A stretch of DNA of 64,000 nucleotides from Acetobacterium fimetarium (GTDB lineage: Bacteria; Bacillota; Clostridia; Eubacteriales; Eubacteriaceae). The stretch is from positions 30,021 to 94,020 of the forward strand of contig NZ_WJBC01000013.1 of NCBI RefSeq assembly GCF_014284475.1. The letters are read 5' to 3'. This document shows positions 55,211 to 63,291 of this stretch, one piece after another (positions within the stretch are counted from its first letter, which is position 1; each line of letters starts with the position of its first letter). The position numbers and the translations under genes are program-made. A model generated the notes under the pieces. It searched no databases. It was not told the DNA's origin and saw only the letters and a program-made list of their open reading frames with translations.

Positions 55211-56902
55211 ATGAAATGCAGTAAATGCGGAGGAGAATGGAGTCCGCCAGAAGGAATTGATGGATCAATCTGTCCATTTTGTTATTCCAATGCTTTATTC
55301 AATTCCGGTCAATGTGACGATCTTATTGCAAGAGAAATATTAATGCACATCAAAGATGAATACGGATTGGTGGTTTTTGAGGAAAAGAAGAGAATGCGTG
55401 GTCTATTGGCCGATTACTTTTCTAAAAATATCAAAACAAAAAAAATCCTGACGTTGGCGGTCAGAGATAATATCCCCCGTAAGCTTCTGGAATTAAAAAA
55501 TTTAAGCCGGGATGACAAGGAATTAAAGCTGCAACAAATCGTTTTCTGTTTCACCGATGAGAACAGCCTCGTAAAAAAAATGGCAGAAGAAACCGTTGGA
55601 CTTTTTATTGATGTTCTGGGGGTATGGGACGAGCTTGAACCGATCAATGAAAGCGGGGATGATTTAACCGTGGCGCAGGAAAATGAGGAGTCGGGCGGAT
55701 CATTGAAAATAACCTATGAAGATTTTCTGGCGGAAACGCAGTCTTTGGAAGAATATCTGCAAACTCAAAATATCAGCGCTGTCGAATTATCAGGTCATGA
55801 TTTATCAAAAGAGCAGGCAACAGAACAAAAGACGCGAACGATGATAAAAGAAAACGCCGCCGGATTTTTAAAGGTTGCCGCCGGATCGGAACACAGCGCA
55901 GCGATCGATCGGGAGGGAGCCCTCTGGACTTGGGGACGAAATTATTTTGGACAGCTGGGAGATGGAACGACGATCGATTCTGCGGTGCCTTTTTGTGTCA
56001 TAAAAAGTGGGATTACCGAGATTGCTTCGATTGCCGATTTTACCTATGCGCTTAAAAACGACGGTTCACTCTGGAGCTGGGGCTATAATCAGGAGGGCGA
56101 AATCGGGGACGGAACGCTTGAAAGAAGGTTGTTACCGGTCTGCTTGATGCAAAAGGACGTCTTACAGGCTGCCGCCGGAAATGCTCACGGACTAGCCATT
56201 AAAAACGATGGTTCGTTATGGTCATGGGGAAGCAATCAATACGGACAGTTGGGCGACAAAACGAAGATTTCCAGAAAGCACCCCAAGTGCATCAATACGA
56301 GCGGGGTAAGAAAAATTGCGGCGGGATTCGGTCACTCCATGGCCATCAAAAGTGATGGCTCCCTATGGAGCTGGGGAGACAATCAGTTTGGCCAACTGGG
56401 AAATGGAAACGAAATCGATGCCAATCATCCGGCGTGCATTATTTCGGATCGTGTGGTTGCCATTGCATCTGGTTTTCATCATGCAATGGCCATCAAAAGC
56501 GATGGCTCGCTATGGACTTGGGGATACAATCAATTTGGCCAATTAGGAAACGGGAGCGAAATCAACGGACATACACCAGTCTGTATCATGAAAAGTGGTG
56601 TCGTTAAGATTGCCGCGGGATTTCATCATTCGCTGGCGGTCAAAAGCGACGGTTCACTGTGGAGCTGGGGGTATAATAAATTCGGACAGCTGGGCGACAA
56701 TACTCAAATGAACAGAAATCTGCCGCAATGTATCATAACATCCGGCGTCATTGATATTGCCGGCGGGGGTCTGCATTCCTTAGCGGTGAAAGATGATGGC
56801 TCTTTATGGGCATGGGGATACAACGGCGATGGCGAACTGGGTAATGGCACGACAGATGATGCCTTAACTCCTCAGTGTACGATGAAGCCGGTTATGGATT
56901 GA
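55211..56902 (+). CDS. Zinc-ribbon / helical / RCC1-repeat propeller protein
   Basis: 563 residues with GGAGGG upstream. N-terminal zinc ribbon (C3, C6, C21, C24), a helical domain around residues 35-140 with DEYGLVVFEEKKRMRGLLADYF, a module I recall from other bacterial multidomain proteins, an acidic linker, then seven repeats of about 45-50 residues from residue 220 to the end. Each carries DGSLWSWGYNQFGQLG-like sequence, giving a predicted seven-bladed RCC1-type beta-propeller. The closely similar repeats (blades 4, 5 and 6) suggest recent duplication or gene conversion. It is the last gene of the cluster and a candidate target or output of the kinase; no enzymatic motif is visible. Confidence 0.85.
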   Translation: MKCSKCGGEWSPPEGIDGSICPFCYSNALFNSGQCDDLIAREILMHIKDEYGLVVFEEKKRMRGLLADYFSKNIKTKKILTLAVRDNIPRKLLELKNLSRDDKELKLQQIVFCFTDENSLVKKMAEETVGLFIDVLGVWDELEPINESGDDLTVAQENEESGGSLKITYEDFLAETQSLEEYLQTQNISAVELSGHDLSKEQATEQKTRTMIKENAAGFLKVAAGSEHSAAIDREGALWTWGRNYFGQLGDGTTIDSAVPFCVIKSGITEIASIADFTYALKNDGSLWSWGYNQEGEIGDGTLERRLLPVCLMQKDVLQAAAGNAHGLAIKNDGSLWSWGSNQYGQLGDKTKISRKHPKCINTSGVRKIAAGFGHSMAIKSDGSLWSWGDNQFGQLGNGNEIDANHPACIISDRVVAIASGFHHAMAIKSDGSLWTWGYNQFGQLGNGSEINGHTPVCIMKSGVVKIAAGFHHSLAVKSDGSLWSWGYNKFGQLGDNTQMNRNLPQCIITSGVIDIAGGGLHSLAVKDDGSLWAWGYNGDGELGNGTTDDALTPQCTMKPVMD

Positions 56903-57013
56903 TCTTCATTCCAGTAAAAATTTCGGCATCAGGCAAGACGATTGCTTTAAATTGTGAATATATGTATATAGATCAGAGGATCGGTTTCTTTTGACAAGCT
57001 GGAGTATCTTTTT

Positions 57014-57043
57014 TTGAATATCCATTGAAAAAAGAGGTATAAT
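57014..57043 (+). promoter_or_regulatory. Promoter before the ComFB gene
   Basis: TTGAAT (57014-57019), 18-base spacer, TATAAT (57038-57043). The 272-base gap between the RCC1 gene and comFB holds this promoter and otherwise AT-rich sequence in which I see no RNA motif. Confidence 0.6.
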
Positions 57044-57174
57044 AAAGAGATATGATATAGTATACTTTAGGGAGAGTTCTGAATTTCTAAATCATTCATT
57101 ATCTGCTGAGTAATCGATTAAATATAAAGTTTAGTTGTTATGATTCAAAACAATACAATCTTGGAGGGAAAGAA

Positions 57175-57441
57175 ATGTTAAAAAATTACATGGAAGATAC
57201 CGTCGATGCTTTTTTACCCCATCTGATTGCTAAATATTCCGATATCTGTACTTGTGATAGGTGCGTTGAAGATATTAAAGCAATTGCACTTAACAGTTTA
57301 AAACCGGCATATTATGTGACCCACGAGGGACTGCTTTATTCAAAAATCGATGAGATGACAACGCAGTACAAGGCGGATCTCATCAGTGAATTGACCAGAG
57401 CAATCGAAATTGTAAGTCAGAATCCGCGACATAAGCAATAA
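57175..57441 (+). CDS. ComFB family protein
   Basis: 88 residues with TTGGAGGG upstream. The family pattern is clear: LKNYMEDTVDAFLPHLIA, CTCDRCVEDIKAIALNSLKP and YYVTHEGLLYSK. ComFB-domain proteins were recently reported to bind cyclic dinucleotides, and here the gene lies within 4 kb of GGDEF and EAL genes. The three cysteines (C-x-C-x2-C) could bind zinc. Role in competence is not implied; no com genes are near. Confidence 0.85.
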   Translation: MLKNYMEDTVDAFLPHLIAKYSDICTCDRCVEDIKAIALNSLKPAYYVTHEGLLYSKIDEMTTQYKADLISELTRAIEIVSQNPRHKQ

Positions 57442-57517
57442 AATGATGCGCTTTTAAAAAATATTTGTGCGAAACAAAGCATCCTGAACAATGATTGGGT
57501 TCAAGAAGGAGAATATG

Positions 57518-57799
57518 ATGGAAAGAATTCATTGCGGAACAAATAAATTTTATATCGGAGCAGACGAAGATGATCCAATAGCGGTGATAATTTTTCATCC
57601 GGAAGGGGATAAAGAAATTATCATCGAACATGTTTACGTTTCAAGAGAACTCAGAGAGCAGGGCATCGGGAAGCTGCTGGTCGACAAGATGGCAGACTAT
57701 GCCCGGAGTGAGCATAAAACAATCCGGTCGTTCTGTTCTTATGCTGAGGAAGTGCTTGCTGAAAACACCGAATATGAGGATGTTTATAAAAGAACGTAA
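57518..57799 (+). CDS. GNAT-fold acetyltransferase (YjdJ-like)
   Basis: 93 residues from ATG 57518 with AAGGAG 6 bases upstream; ATG 57515 is possible. A minimal GNAT fold: IIIEHVYVSRELREQGIGKLLVDKMADYAR contains the acetyl-CoA motif (REQGIGKLL, Q/RxxGxG/A pattern), followed by RSFCSYAEEVL. Small GNAT proteins of this type have unknown substrates. Confidence 0.87.
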   Translation: MERIHCGTNKFYIGADEDDPIAVIIFHPEGDKEIIIEHVYVSRELREQGIGKLLVDKMADYARSEHKTIRSFCSYAEEVLAENTEYEDVYKRT

Positions 57800-57869
57800 C
57801 GCTTTTCTGAACCGAAAGATCATGAAGAAACCGTATGGGTAGCTGGCTGCAAATGACACGGGAGAAAAA

Positions 57870-58676
57870 ATGCGCTTAAAAGTATTGATTGATAACAACA
57901 CGTATATAGATGAATATTACTGGGGTGAACCGGGTGTTTCATATTACATTGAAGATATGGGCGAAGTATTTCTCTTCGACGTAGGCTATTCCGATTTGGT
58001 ACTCAGAAATGCAAAATCGATGAATGCTGATTTAGAAAAAATAAAGACAATTGTGCTGTCGCATGGACATGACGATCATACGCGCGGCTTAAAGAGTTTT
58101 TTCGAGCTGAAAAATCATCCCGATTTAAAAATTATTGCGCATCCAGATGCCATGTTGCACAAAGAGGATGACGGCTTAACGATTTCAGCCCCCTTTTCAA
58201 AAAAGGAAATTGAAAATCATTGTGCTTTGCAGTTGAGCAAGAAGCCGGTGAAAGTCAGCGAAAACATTACATTTCTTGGTGAGATTCCACGAACCATTGA
58301 TTTCGAAAGACCACAAGCGATTGGAAAACAATGGGTCGCGGGGAAATGGGTTGACGACTATTTGCTGGATGACTCAGCCCTTGTTTATCAAAGCAGTAAG
58401 GGCATCTACATCATCACCGGTTGTTCCCACAGCGGAATCTGCAACATCATCGAACATGCCAAAGCGGTCAGCGGAGATAAACGGGTGTGCGGCATTATTG
58501 GTGGCTTTCATCTTTTTGAAGTCACCGATCAAGTGACTCAGACGATTGAGTATCTCAGAAAAAACGAAATCAGAGAAATTCTGCCCTGCCATTGTACATC
58601 GTTTGCCGTCAAGTCGGCCATTCACACTGCGTTGCCAATAAGAGAAGTCGGAGTCGGTTTGGAATTAGATTGGTAA
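57870..58676 (+). CDS. MBL-fold hydrolase (dihydropterin phosphate synthase-like)
   Basis: 268 residues with GGGAG upstream. Metal-binding motif LSHGHDDHTRGL, aspartate in FDVGYSDLVL, TGCSHSGICNIIEHAK and a late HCTSFAVKSA. This set resembles archaeal/bacterial MBL proteins annotated as 7,8-dihydropterin-6-methyl-ribofuranosylaminobenzene phosphate synthase, a broad label without proven activity. The C-terminus VGVGLELDW looks complete, but the stop lies exactly at a remnant of a chemotaxis receptor gene. Confidence 0.85.
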   Translation: MRLKVLIDNNTYIDEYYWGEPGVSYYIEDMGEVFLFDVGYSDLVLRNAKSMNADLEKIKTIVLSHGHDDHTRGLKSFFELKNHPDLKIIAHPDAMLHKEDDGLTISAPFSKKEIENHCALQLSKKPVKVSENITFLGEIPRTIDFERPQAIGKQWVAGKWVDDYLLDDSALVYQSSKGIYIITGCSHSGICNIIEHAKAVSGDKRVCGIIGGFHLFEVTDQVTQTIEYLRKNEIREILPCHCTSFAVKSAIHTALPIREVGVGLELDW

Positions 58677-58774
58677 ATACGGCAACAGCTGAAGAATCAG
58701 CCGCATCAAGTGAAGAACTGTCCGGGCAGGCGCAGCTGCTTAAAGGACTGGTATCGCAGTTTAAACTAAAATAA
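58673..58774 (+). pseudogene. Orphan C-terminal tail of a methyl-accepting chemotaxis protein
   Basis: Frame VNTATAEESAASSEELSGQ plus AQLLKGLVSQFKLK and a stop. It is the stereotyped end of chemoreceptors (usually QNTATAEESAAASEELS..QAQ.L...V..F.L), overlapping the last bases of the MBL gene in another frame. No ribosome site and no upstream receptor sequence remain, so a deletion has probably removed the rest. Confidence 0.8.
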
Positions 58775-58828
58775 AACCGAAAACGAAGAGCCAAAGCATG
58801 ATGCTTTGGCTCTTTTGCTTTCGGTTTT
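58773..58828. terminator. Long hairpin terminator, probably bidirectional
   Basis: Near-perfect inverted repeat of about 25 bp: left arm with CCGAAAACGAAGAGCCAAAG, right arm with GCTTTGGCTCTTTTG and CGGTTTT, 5-base loop. A and T runs on both sides allow use in either direction. It probably belonged to the lost receptor gene. Confidence 0.8.
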
Positions 58829-58869
58829 GAATCTGACTTTGGGATAATAAAAAATTGTCTAACAAAGGC

Positions 58870-58882
58870 GCCAGTTTACACG
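58870..58882 (+). repeat. Half copy of the palindromic repeat end
   Basis: GCCAGTTTACACG is identical over 13 bases to the left end of the element at 24667. No second arm is found nearby, so only one end may remain. It lies next to the receptor remnant. Confidence 0.4.
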
Positions 58883-58892
58883 GCTGAAAAAT

Positions 58893-59504
58893 CTATTCCG
58901 CGGTATCGCTTTCCTGGCTCCAGTCATCGAAACCTTTCATTACTTTGTCATAGGTCTGTTGTGATATATCGGGAAGTTCTCCTCCGAAGGCTTTTTTGGC
59001 CTGTTCGAAACCTTCTTTAAAAGCATTTCTCAAGGTGTCAATTTTACTTTTGTCGCCGCCGGACAGGGCTTTTGCAAAGTCCAGAATTCGCTCCGCGGTT
59101 TTGTTGACGCCGAAGTAGCCATCTTCAGAAATTGCTTCCTGAGCGGACGCCTGGGTTTCAGCATCAACGGTGACACTGACGTCTTTGCCTTCAGATAAAG
59201 CTTTAAGTACTTCGTTGACTTTTGAACCCTGCTTCTCAAGCATTGAAGCAACCATTTTTTTGAATGCGGCAGTGTTTTTGGTGAAATCCGCCTTGATTTC
59301 GTCAATCTTTTTCTGATCAATGGTATAGGTTCCGATATCATTTTTTGAAGTCGTTCCCAGTTCAACGGTATCTGTTCGTGCTTCCACGGCCTGATTTTCT
59401 TTGACTTTCGGCGCTTGTTCCTTACCGTCGGCATTTTGTGAGACGCCTTTTGTCTGAAGATTCTGAGCCACCAGTTTACTGGTATCGATTGAATTTGTAT
59501 TCAT
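58893..59504 (-). CDS. Conserved hypothetical protein
   Basis: 203 residues on the minus strand with AAAGGAGG upstream. No signal peptide or membrane helix. The first 50 residues (MNTNSIDTSKLVAQNLQTKG) are polar and probably disordered. A helical C-terminal part (about 110-200) has ISEDGYFGVNKTAERILDF, SGGDKSKIDTLRNAF and FGGELPDISQQTYDKVMKGF. I recall similar proteins with this ending near flagellar and signalling genes but no function. It lies between the receptor remnant and a diguanylate cyclase. Confidence 0.8.
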   Translation of the reverse strand: MNTNSIDTSKLVAQNLQTKGVSQNADGKEQAPKVKENQAVEARTDTVELGTTSKNDIGTYTIDQKKIDEIKADFTKNTAAFKKMVASMLEKQGSKVNEVLKALSEGKDVSVTVDAETQASAQEAISEDGYFGVNKTAERILDFAKALSGGDKSKIDTLRNAFKEGFEQAKKAFGGELPDISQQTYDKVMKGFDDWSQESDTAE

Positions 59505-59611
59505 AACATCCTCCTTTATAAAAATAAGTTGGTTTAAAAATGTCGCACTGAACCCTTGTTATGAATAATATCGGCAAAAATACCGAAAGCTTGAGTTTTT
59601 TATCTGTAAAT

Positions 59612-60952
59612 CTAAGCGCTGATTCTGTTTCGCCCCGATGCTTTTGCCTTGTAAAGCGCTTCATCAGCATGTTTCAGAAGCATTTTATAAGTTGATTTAT
59701 TCGCTGAATCCGATGTGGCGACGCCAACGGAGATGGTGACGAACTGCTTAACCGGCGAGAATTCATTAGGGATTTTCAAATTGATAATGGCTTTTCGCAG
59801 TAAATCGGCGATTTTAGCCGCTTCTTTTTCATCAGTATCCGGAAGCAGACAGGTAAATTCTTCGCCACCCCAGCGTGCCGCCAGATCAGCCGGTCTTTTC
59901 AGCGAGTTCTTTAGCGCAAAGGCAACTTTACGCAGGCATTCGTCGCCTTCTAAATGTCCGTAGGTGTCATTAAACATTTTGAAATGATCAATATCGATCA
60001 TCAGCAGAGATAAGCAGCTGTTCATTCGTTTGGCTCTTTTTATTTCATTGGACAGCATCTCATCGAATCGTCGACGATTGGCAATGTTTGTCAATTGATC
60101 GACATCGGTACTGATTTTCAAGGTGTCCTGGTAAGACTTTGTTGCTAAATGATTTTTGATTTTTGCTTTTACAATTGCAACATTAAAGGGTTTTGTGATG
60201 TAATCAATGGCACCGAGATTTAGCCCATATTCTTCATTTTCAGCCTGATCCAGTGATGTTAGAAAGATAATCGGAATGTCTTTGGTGCGCTGCTCCTGAT
60301 GGAGCTTCTTAAGTACTTCATACCCGTTCATTTCCGGCATGATGATATCCAACAGAATAATATCCGGCGGATCGGAGGAATTGACAATCGATAAAGCTCT
60401 GATGCCGCTGTTTGCGATCAGAATGTCGTAATCTTTATTTAAATTCTGTTCCAGTATTTTTGTATTAAATAAGGAATCATCGACGATCAATACCCGTTGT
60501 CGGTTGTTCAAATTGGCATTTGCAGGATTTGGCTGTGGTTCCGATTTGAATTTATTTCCGAATTCCCGGTCGGAGACTTCAGTTATTTTCAATTGGGAAA
60601 TATCTTTTCCGGCAATATAAATAAAATCGCCGTAGCGACGGAATTCCCATTCGATGTTGTGGTAAAGACCGTTTTGGGAACGATAGCGATTTGCAAAATT
60701 GAGGACATCATTCTGGCTGACAAGCTTTTCGATGGCGAAAATGGTGGCATCCAAATCATTCGGGTGCACAAAATCGGTCAGATTTTTGTGATTGAGTTCG
60801 TTCACCGTATAGCCAAATGTTTTTTCCCAGGCGGCGTTCACTTTGAAAAACTGTCCGTTAAAATCGGCAATGCATAGCAGTCCCAGACTGAGGGAAAAAA
60901 TCCGTTCTAAAAGCTCACTTTGACTATTATGATCAAAAAAGTTCTGCATCAT
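59612..60952 (-). CDS. PAS-REC-GGDEF diguanylate cyclase
   Basis: 446 residues. PAS domain (residues 12-120) with FFKVNAAWEKTFGYTVNEL, response-regulator receiver (153-270) with acidic pocket D158/D159, phospho-acceptor D202 (LLDIIMPEMNGYEV) and K254, then a GGDEF domain with the active GGEEF (362-366). RPAD (353-356), five residues before it, is the canonical product-inhibition RxxD site. A soluble enzyme that makes cyclic di-GMP under control of an unknown histidine kinase and the PAS signal. AAAGGA precedes the start. Confidence 0.94.
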   Translation of the reverse strand: MMQNFFDHNSQSELLERIFSLSLGLLCIADFNGQFFKVNAAWEKTFGYTVNELNHKNLTDFVHPNDLDATIFAIEKLVSQNDVLNFANRYRSQNGLYHNIEWEFRRYGDFIYIAGKDISQLKITEVSDREFGNKFKSEPQPNPANANLNNRQRVLIVDDSLFNTKILEQNLNKDYDILIANSGIRALSIVNSSDPPDIILLDIIMPEMNGYEVLKKLHQEQRTKDIPIIFLTSLDQAENEEYGLNLGAIDYITKPFNVAIVKAKIKNHLATKSYQDTLKISTDVDQLTNIANRRRFDEMLSNEIKRAKRMNSCLSLLMIDIDHFKMFNDTYGHLEGDECLRKVAFALKNSLKRPADLAARWGGEEFTCLLPDTDEKEAAKIADLLRKAIINLKIPNEFSPVKQFVTISVGVATSDSANKSTYKMLLKHADEALYKAKASGRNRISA

Positions 60953-61023
60953 CCATCGGTCCTTTCATTTATTTGAGAGTTGCAGTAACGGGCATCAAAG
61001 AATGCGATACCGGTTCTCAGTTG

Positions 61024-61052
61024 ATTGTATATAAAATTGGTATGATTGGCAA
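61024..61052 (-). promoter_or_regulatory. Promoter for the PAS-REC-GGDEF gene
   Basis: On the minus strand TTGCCA (61052-61047), 17-base spacer, TACAAT (61029-61024), 71 bases before the gene. Confidence 0.55.
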
Positions 61053-61146
61053 ATGTTCACGATAAGTTTACTACAGTTTTGTAAAAAAGGCAATTGTTGT
61101 CAGTATGGTTAAGCAGTGCTTAATAAAGTGTGAAATGATCTGATTG

Positions 61147-62532
61147 TCAGGCATTCTTTTTGTTGATAAAATTAAGGAAATCTGCTGCCGCCAATGGCTT
61201 GGAGAAATAATATCCCTGCAGGTAAGTGATGCCATGTTCACTGAGATAATCGGTCATCTCTTTGGTTTCCACACCTTCTGCCACAATCTTTACATTTAAT
61301 TCAAGCAGCATATTGATGACATTCACCAGTATCGCATGTGATTTCGTGTTTTCCTCGTAAAAATATGGCCAGATTAAACTCCGGTCCAATTTAACCAAAT
61401 CATACACAACTTCAGCCATTTGTGATAAATTGGAATAACCTGTTCCAAAATCGTCCATGGAAAAACTGCAGCCCATATTTCTAAGATGAAGCATATTTCG
61501 ATTCAGCATTTCGCCAGATTCAACCGATGCCGTTTCGGTAATTTCCAGATTTATAAAAGCCGGTTTGATCGCAAATCTTTTCATGATAGTCTGTAATTGT
61601 TTTGGCAAATCCGGATGGACGCACTGGATGCCGGATAGATTGACCTCGATATATTCAATTCCCATTTTTGGAAGATCATTTTCCTGGGTAAATTGGCAGA
61701 CCTTTTCAAAAACGATGCGTCCCAGATCCATGATCATTCCCTTTTTCTCGGCAATCAGAATGAACTCATCGGGTGGTATGAACCCAACGGTCGTGGTATC
61801 CTTCAATCTGACCAATGCTTCTGCAGAGTGGAATTTTTCTGCTCTGACATCAAAAATAGGCTGATACACGACTTGAAATCCGTCATTTTCGATTGCTGCA
61901 TGCAGTAAGTTCTCGATGGTTGTGTAACGCGCTTTTTCATTGACCATGGCATTATCCAATATATGAACACGGCTATCCGGTAAATCCTGATGATGATCGG
62001 CCATGTAATTCATCATCTCGTATATATCATCACAGGAGTCTTTGAAAAAGCCGGTGTCAATGATATCGATATGGGACTTCATAACCACACTGAATTGCGA
62101 GATGACGATGGTTTCTTCGATGAATGATTCAATTTCTTTTAGCTGCGGCGCGATGGCTTCCAACTTCTTATCGATTAGAATGCTCATCACATTGCTTCGT
62201 GAATGATAAACGCTGGTTTGAAAGACAAACTGAATTTTATTTCCAATTATTTCGAGCATCAGATTGGCCTTATCGTGCCCGATGGCCGTTTGAATTCGGC
62301 CTAAATCATCGACCACAACACTCACAACAAGAACATTTTTGCCAGATTCAAACTGATCCCCCAGCATTAAATGAAAAGCACGTTTATTAAATGTACCGGT
62401 TGCTTCATCTGTGTGTTCTTTGGGATTTTCAAACGACAGGTAGATAAACAGAAGCATCAGTACAATCGCTAATCCGGACACAAGCATGCCGGGATTGAGA
62501 AATTGAATCACAGCAGCGATGACCCATATCAT
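61147..62532 (-). CDS. EAL-domain cyclic di-GMP phosphodiesterase, C-terminal part of a split gene
   Basis: 461 residues starting MIWVIAAVIQFLNPG with two membrane helices, then a degenerate GGDEF-like domain (about 40-190) that has lost the GGDEF signature, and a full EAL domain: AEALVRL (EAL motif), EVNLSG, LEITET, MDDFGTGYS (DDFGTGYS), KLDRS and AEGVE, all catalytic residues. The ATG overlaps the stop of the upstream frame (62529-63065). Reading back beyond the ATG in this frame gives KRIAIRAGS, which fits the missing loop, so the two frames were probably one gene broken by one base. Confidence 0.88.
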   Translation of the reverse strand: MIWVIAAVIQFLNPGMLVSGLAIVLMLLFIYLSFENPKEHTDEATGTFNKRAFHLMLGDQFESGKNVLVVSVVVDDLGRIQTAIGHDKANLMLEIIGNKIQFVFQTSVYHSRSNVMSILIDKKLEAIAPQLKEIESFIEETIVISQFSVVMKSHIDIIDTGFFKDSCDDIYEMMNYMADHHQDLPDSRVHILDNAMVNEKARYTTIENLLHAAIENDGFQVVYQPIFDVRAEKFHSAEALVRLKDTTTVGFIPPDEFILIAEKKGMIMDLGRIVFEKVCQFTQENDLPKMGIEYIEVNLSGIQCVHPDLPKQLQTIMKRFAIKPAFINLEITETASVESGEMLNRNMLHLRNMGCSFSMDDFGTGYSNLSQMAEVVYDLVKLDRSLIWPYFYEENTKSHAILVNVINMLLELNVKIVAEGVETKEMTDYLSEHGITYLQGYYFSKPLAAADFLNFINKKNA

Positions 62533-63065
62533 TGATCCTGCGCGAATAGCAATTCGTTTTTCTTTGCGGATGTTTTCGTAGAAAAAAAGGTGTTGGATAT
62601 GATCAGTACCAGATAGAAGGCGACTGAAACATAGACGGTAGTGGCCATTGGACCATATGAATAGACGGTTGATCCATCTACGTAATAATTCAACTCGCCA
62701 AAGATCATCATGAGCATTGAAAAGGCAAATGGTATCATCGTCAGCAAGAATTTCTTGATATTCATCCGTTTCTGATTATGGGCTAGAATTTCAACATATT
62801 GATAGAGTGAAATGATCATGATCAGTAAGGTAGTAATAAAAAGTTGATGACATAAACGGTTGATGACGGGCGACACGGTATCCAAATGCGAAATGGTATA
62901 TACGGTTGCAAAATCGAAGCACAAATTCAATCCTGCAAAAATGATCATAGATGAAAAGAAAGTAGTTGACAGGAGTGGCAGTTTTTCATTTCTGATATAA
63001 TCAAATACAATAATGATAAAAAAACAAATGGCGGCAATTTGAAACCGCGTATTTAAAACAAGCAT
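62529..63065 (-). CDS. N-terminal membrane half of the split EAL gene
   Basis: 178 residues from ATG 63065 with GGAG 7 bases upstream; a TTG at 63071 is also possible. Five hydrophobic helices (about residues 8-22, 34-58, 70-94, 104-124 and 143-163), ending after SAKKNELLFAQDQ. With the two helices of the next frame this makes a seven-helix sensor. One additional A in the A5 run (plus-strand T5 at 62557-62561) would read SAKKKRIAIRAGSM and join the parts. On its own it would be a membrane protein without output. Confidence 0.75.
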   Translation of the reverse strand: MLVLNTRFQIAAICFFIIIVFDYIRNEKLPLLSTTFFSSMIIFAGLNLCFDFATVYTISHLDTVSPVINRLCHQLFITTLLIMIISLYQYVEILAHNQKRMNIKKFLLTMIPFAFSMLMMIFGELNYYVDGSTVYSYGPMATTVYVSVAFYLVLIISNTFFSTKTSAKKNELLFAQDQ

Positions 63066-63221
63066 TCCCAATCTCCGTTTCCTATGTTATGTGAAATAAT
63101 AAGTTTCATACATCTATTATAAACTAATGCCAGGTAAAATGCCCGCTTAATTATTGAAATTTTATTTATTACTCGACGTGAATTGATTCAGTTGTAAAAA
63201 GATCGGCGGCTCTTTTTTAGT

Positions 63222-63250
63222 TTGACAAAAATATGTTTTTATAGCACAAT
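63222..63250 (+). promoter_or_regulatory. Promoter for the HD-domain gene
   Basis: TTGACA (63222-63227), 17-base spacer, CACAAT (63245-63250). Predicted transcription start near 63257, which supports the downstream start codon at 63292. Confidence 0.6.
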
Positions 63251-63291
63251 ATTCTCAGAAAAGAATGATTCGTTTGAAAGGAAAATTGACC

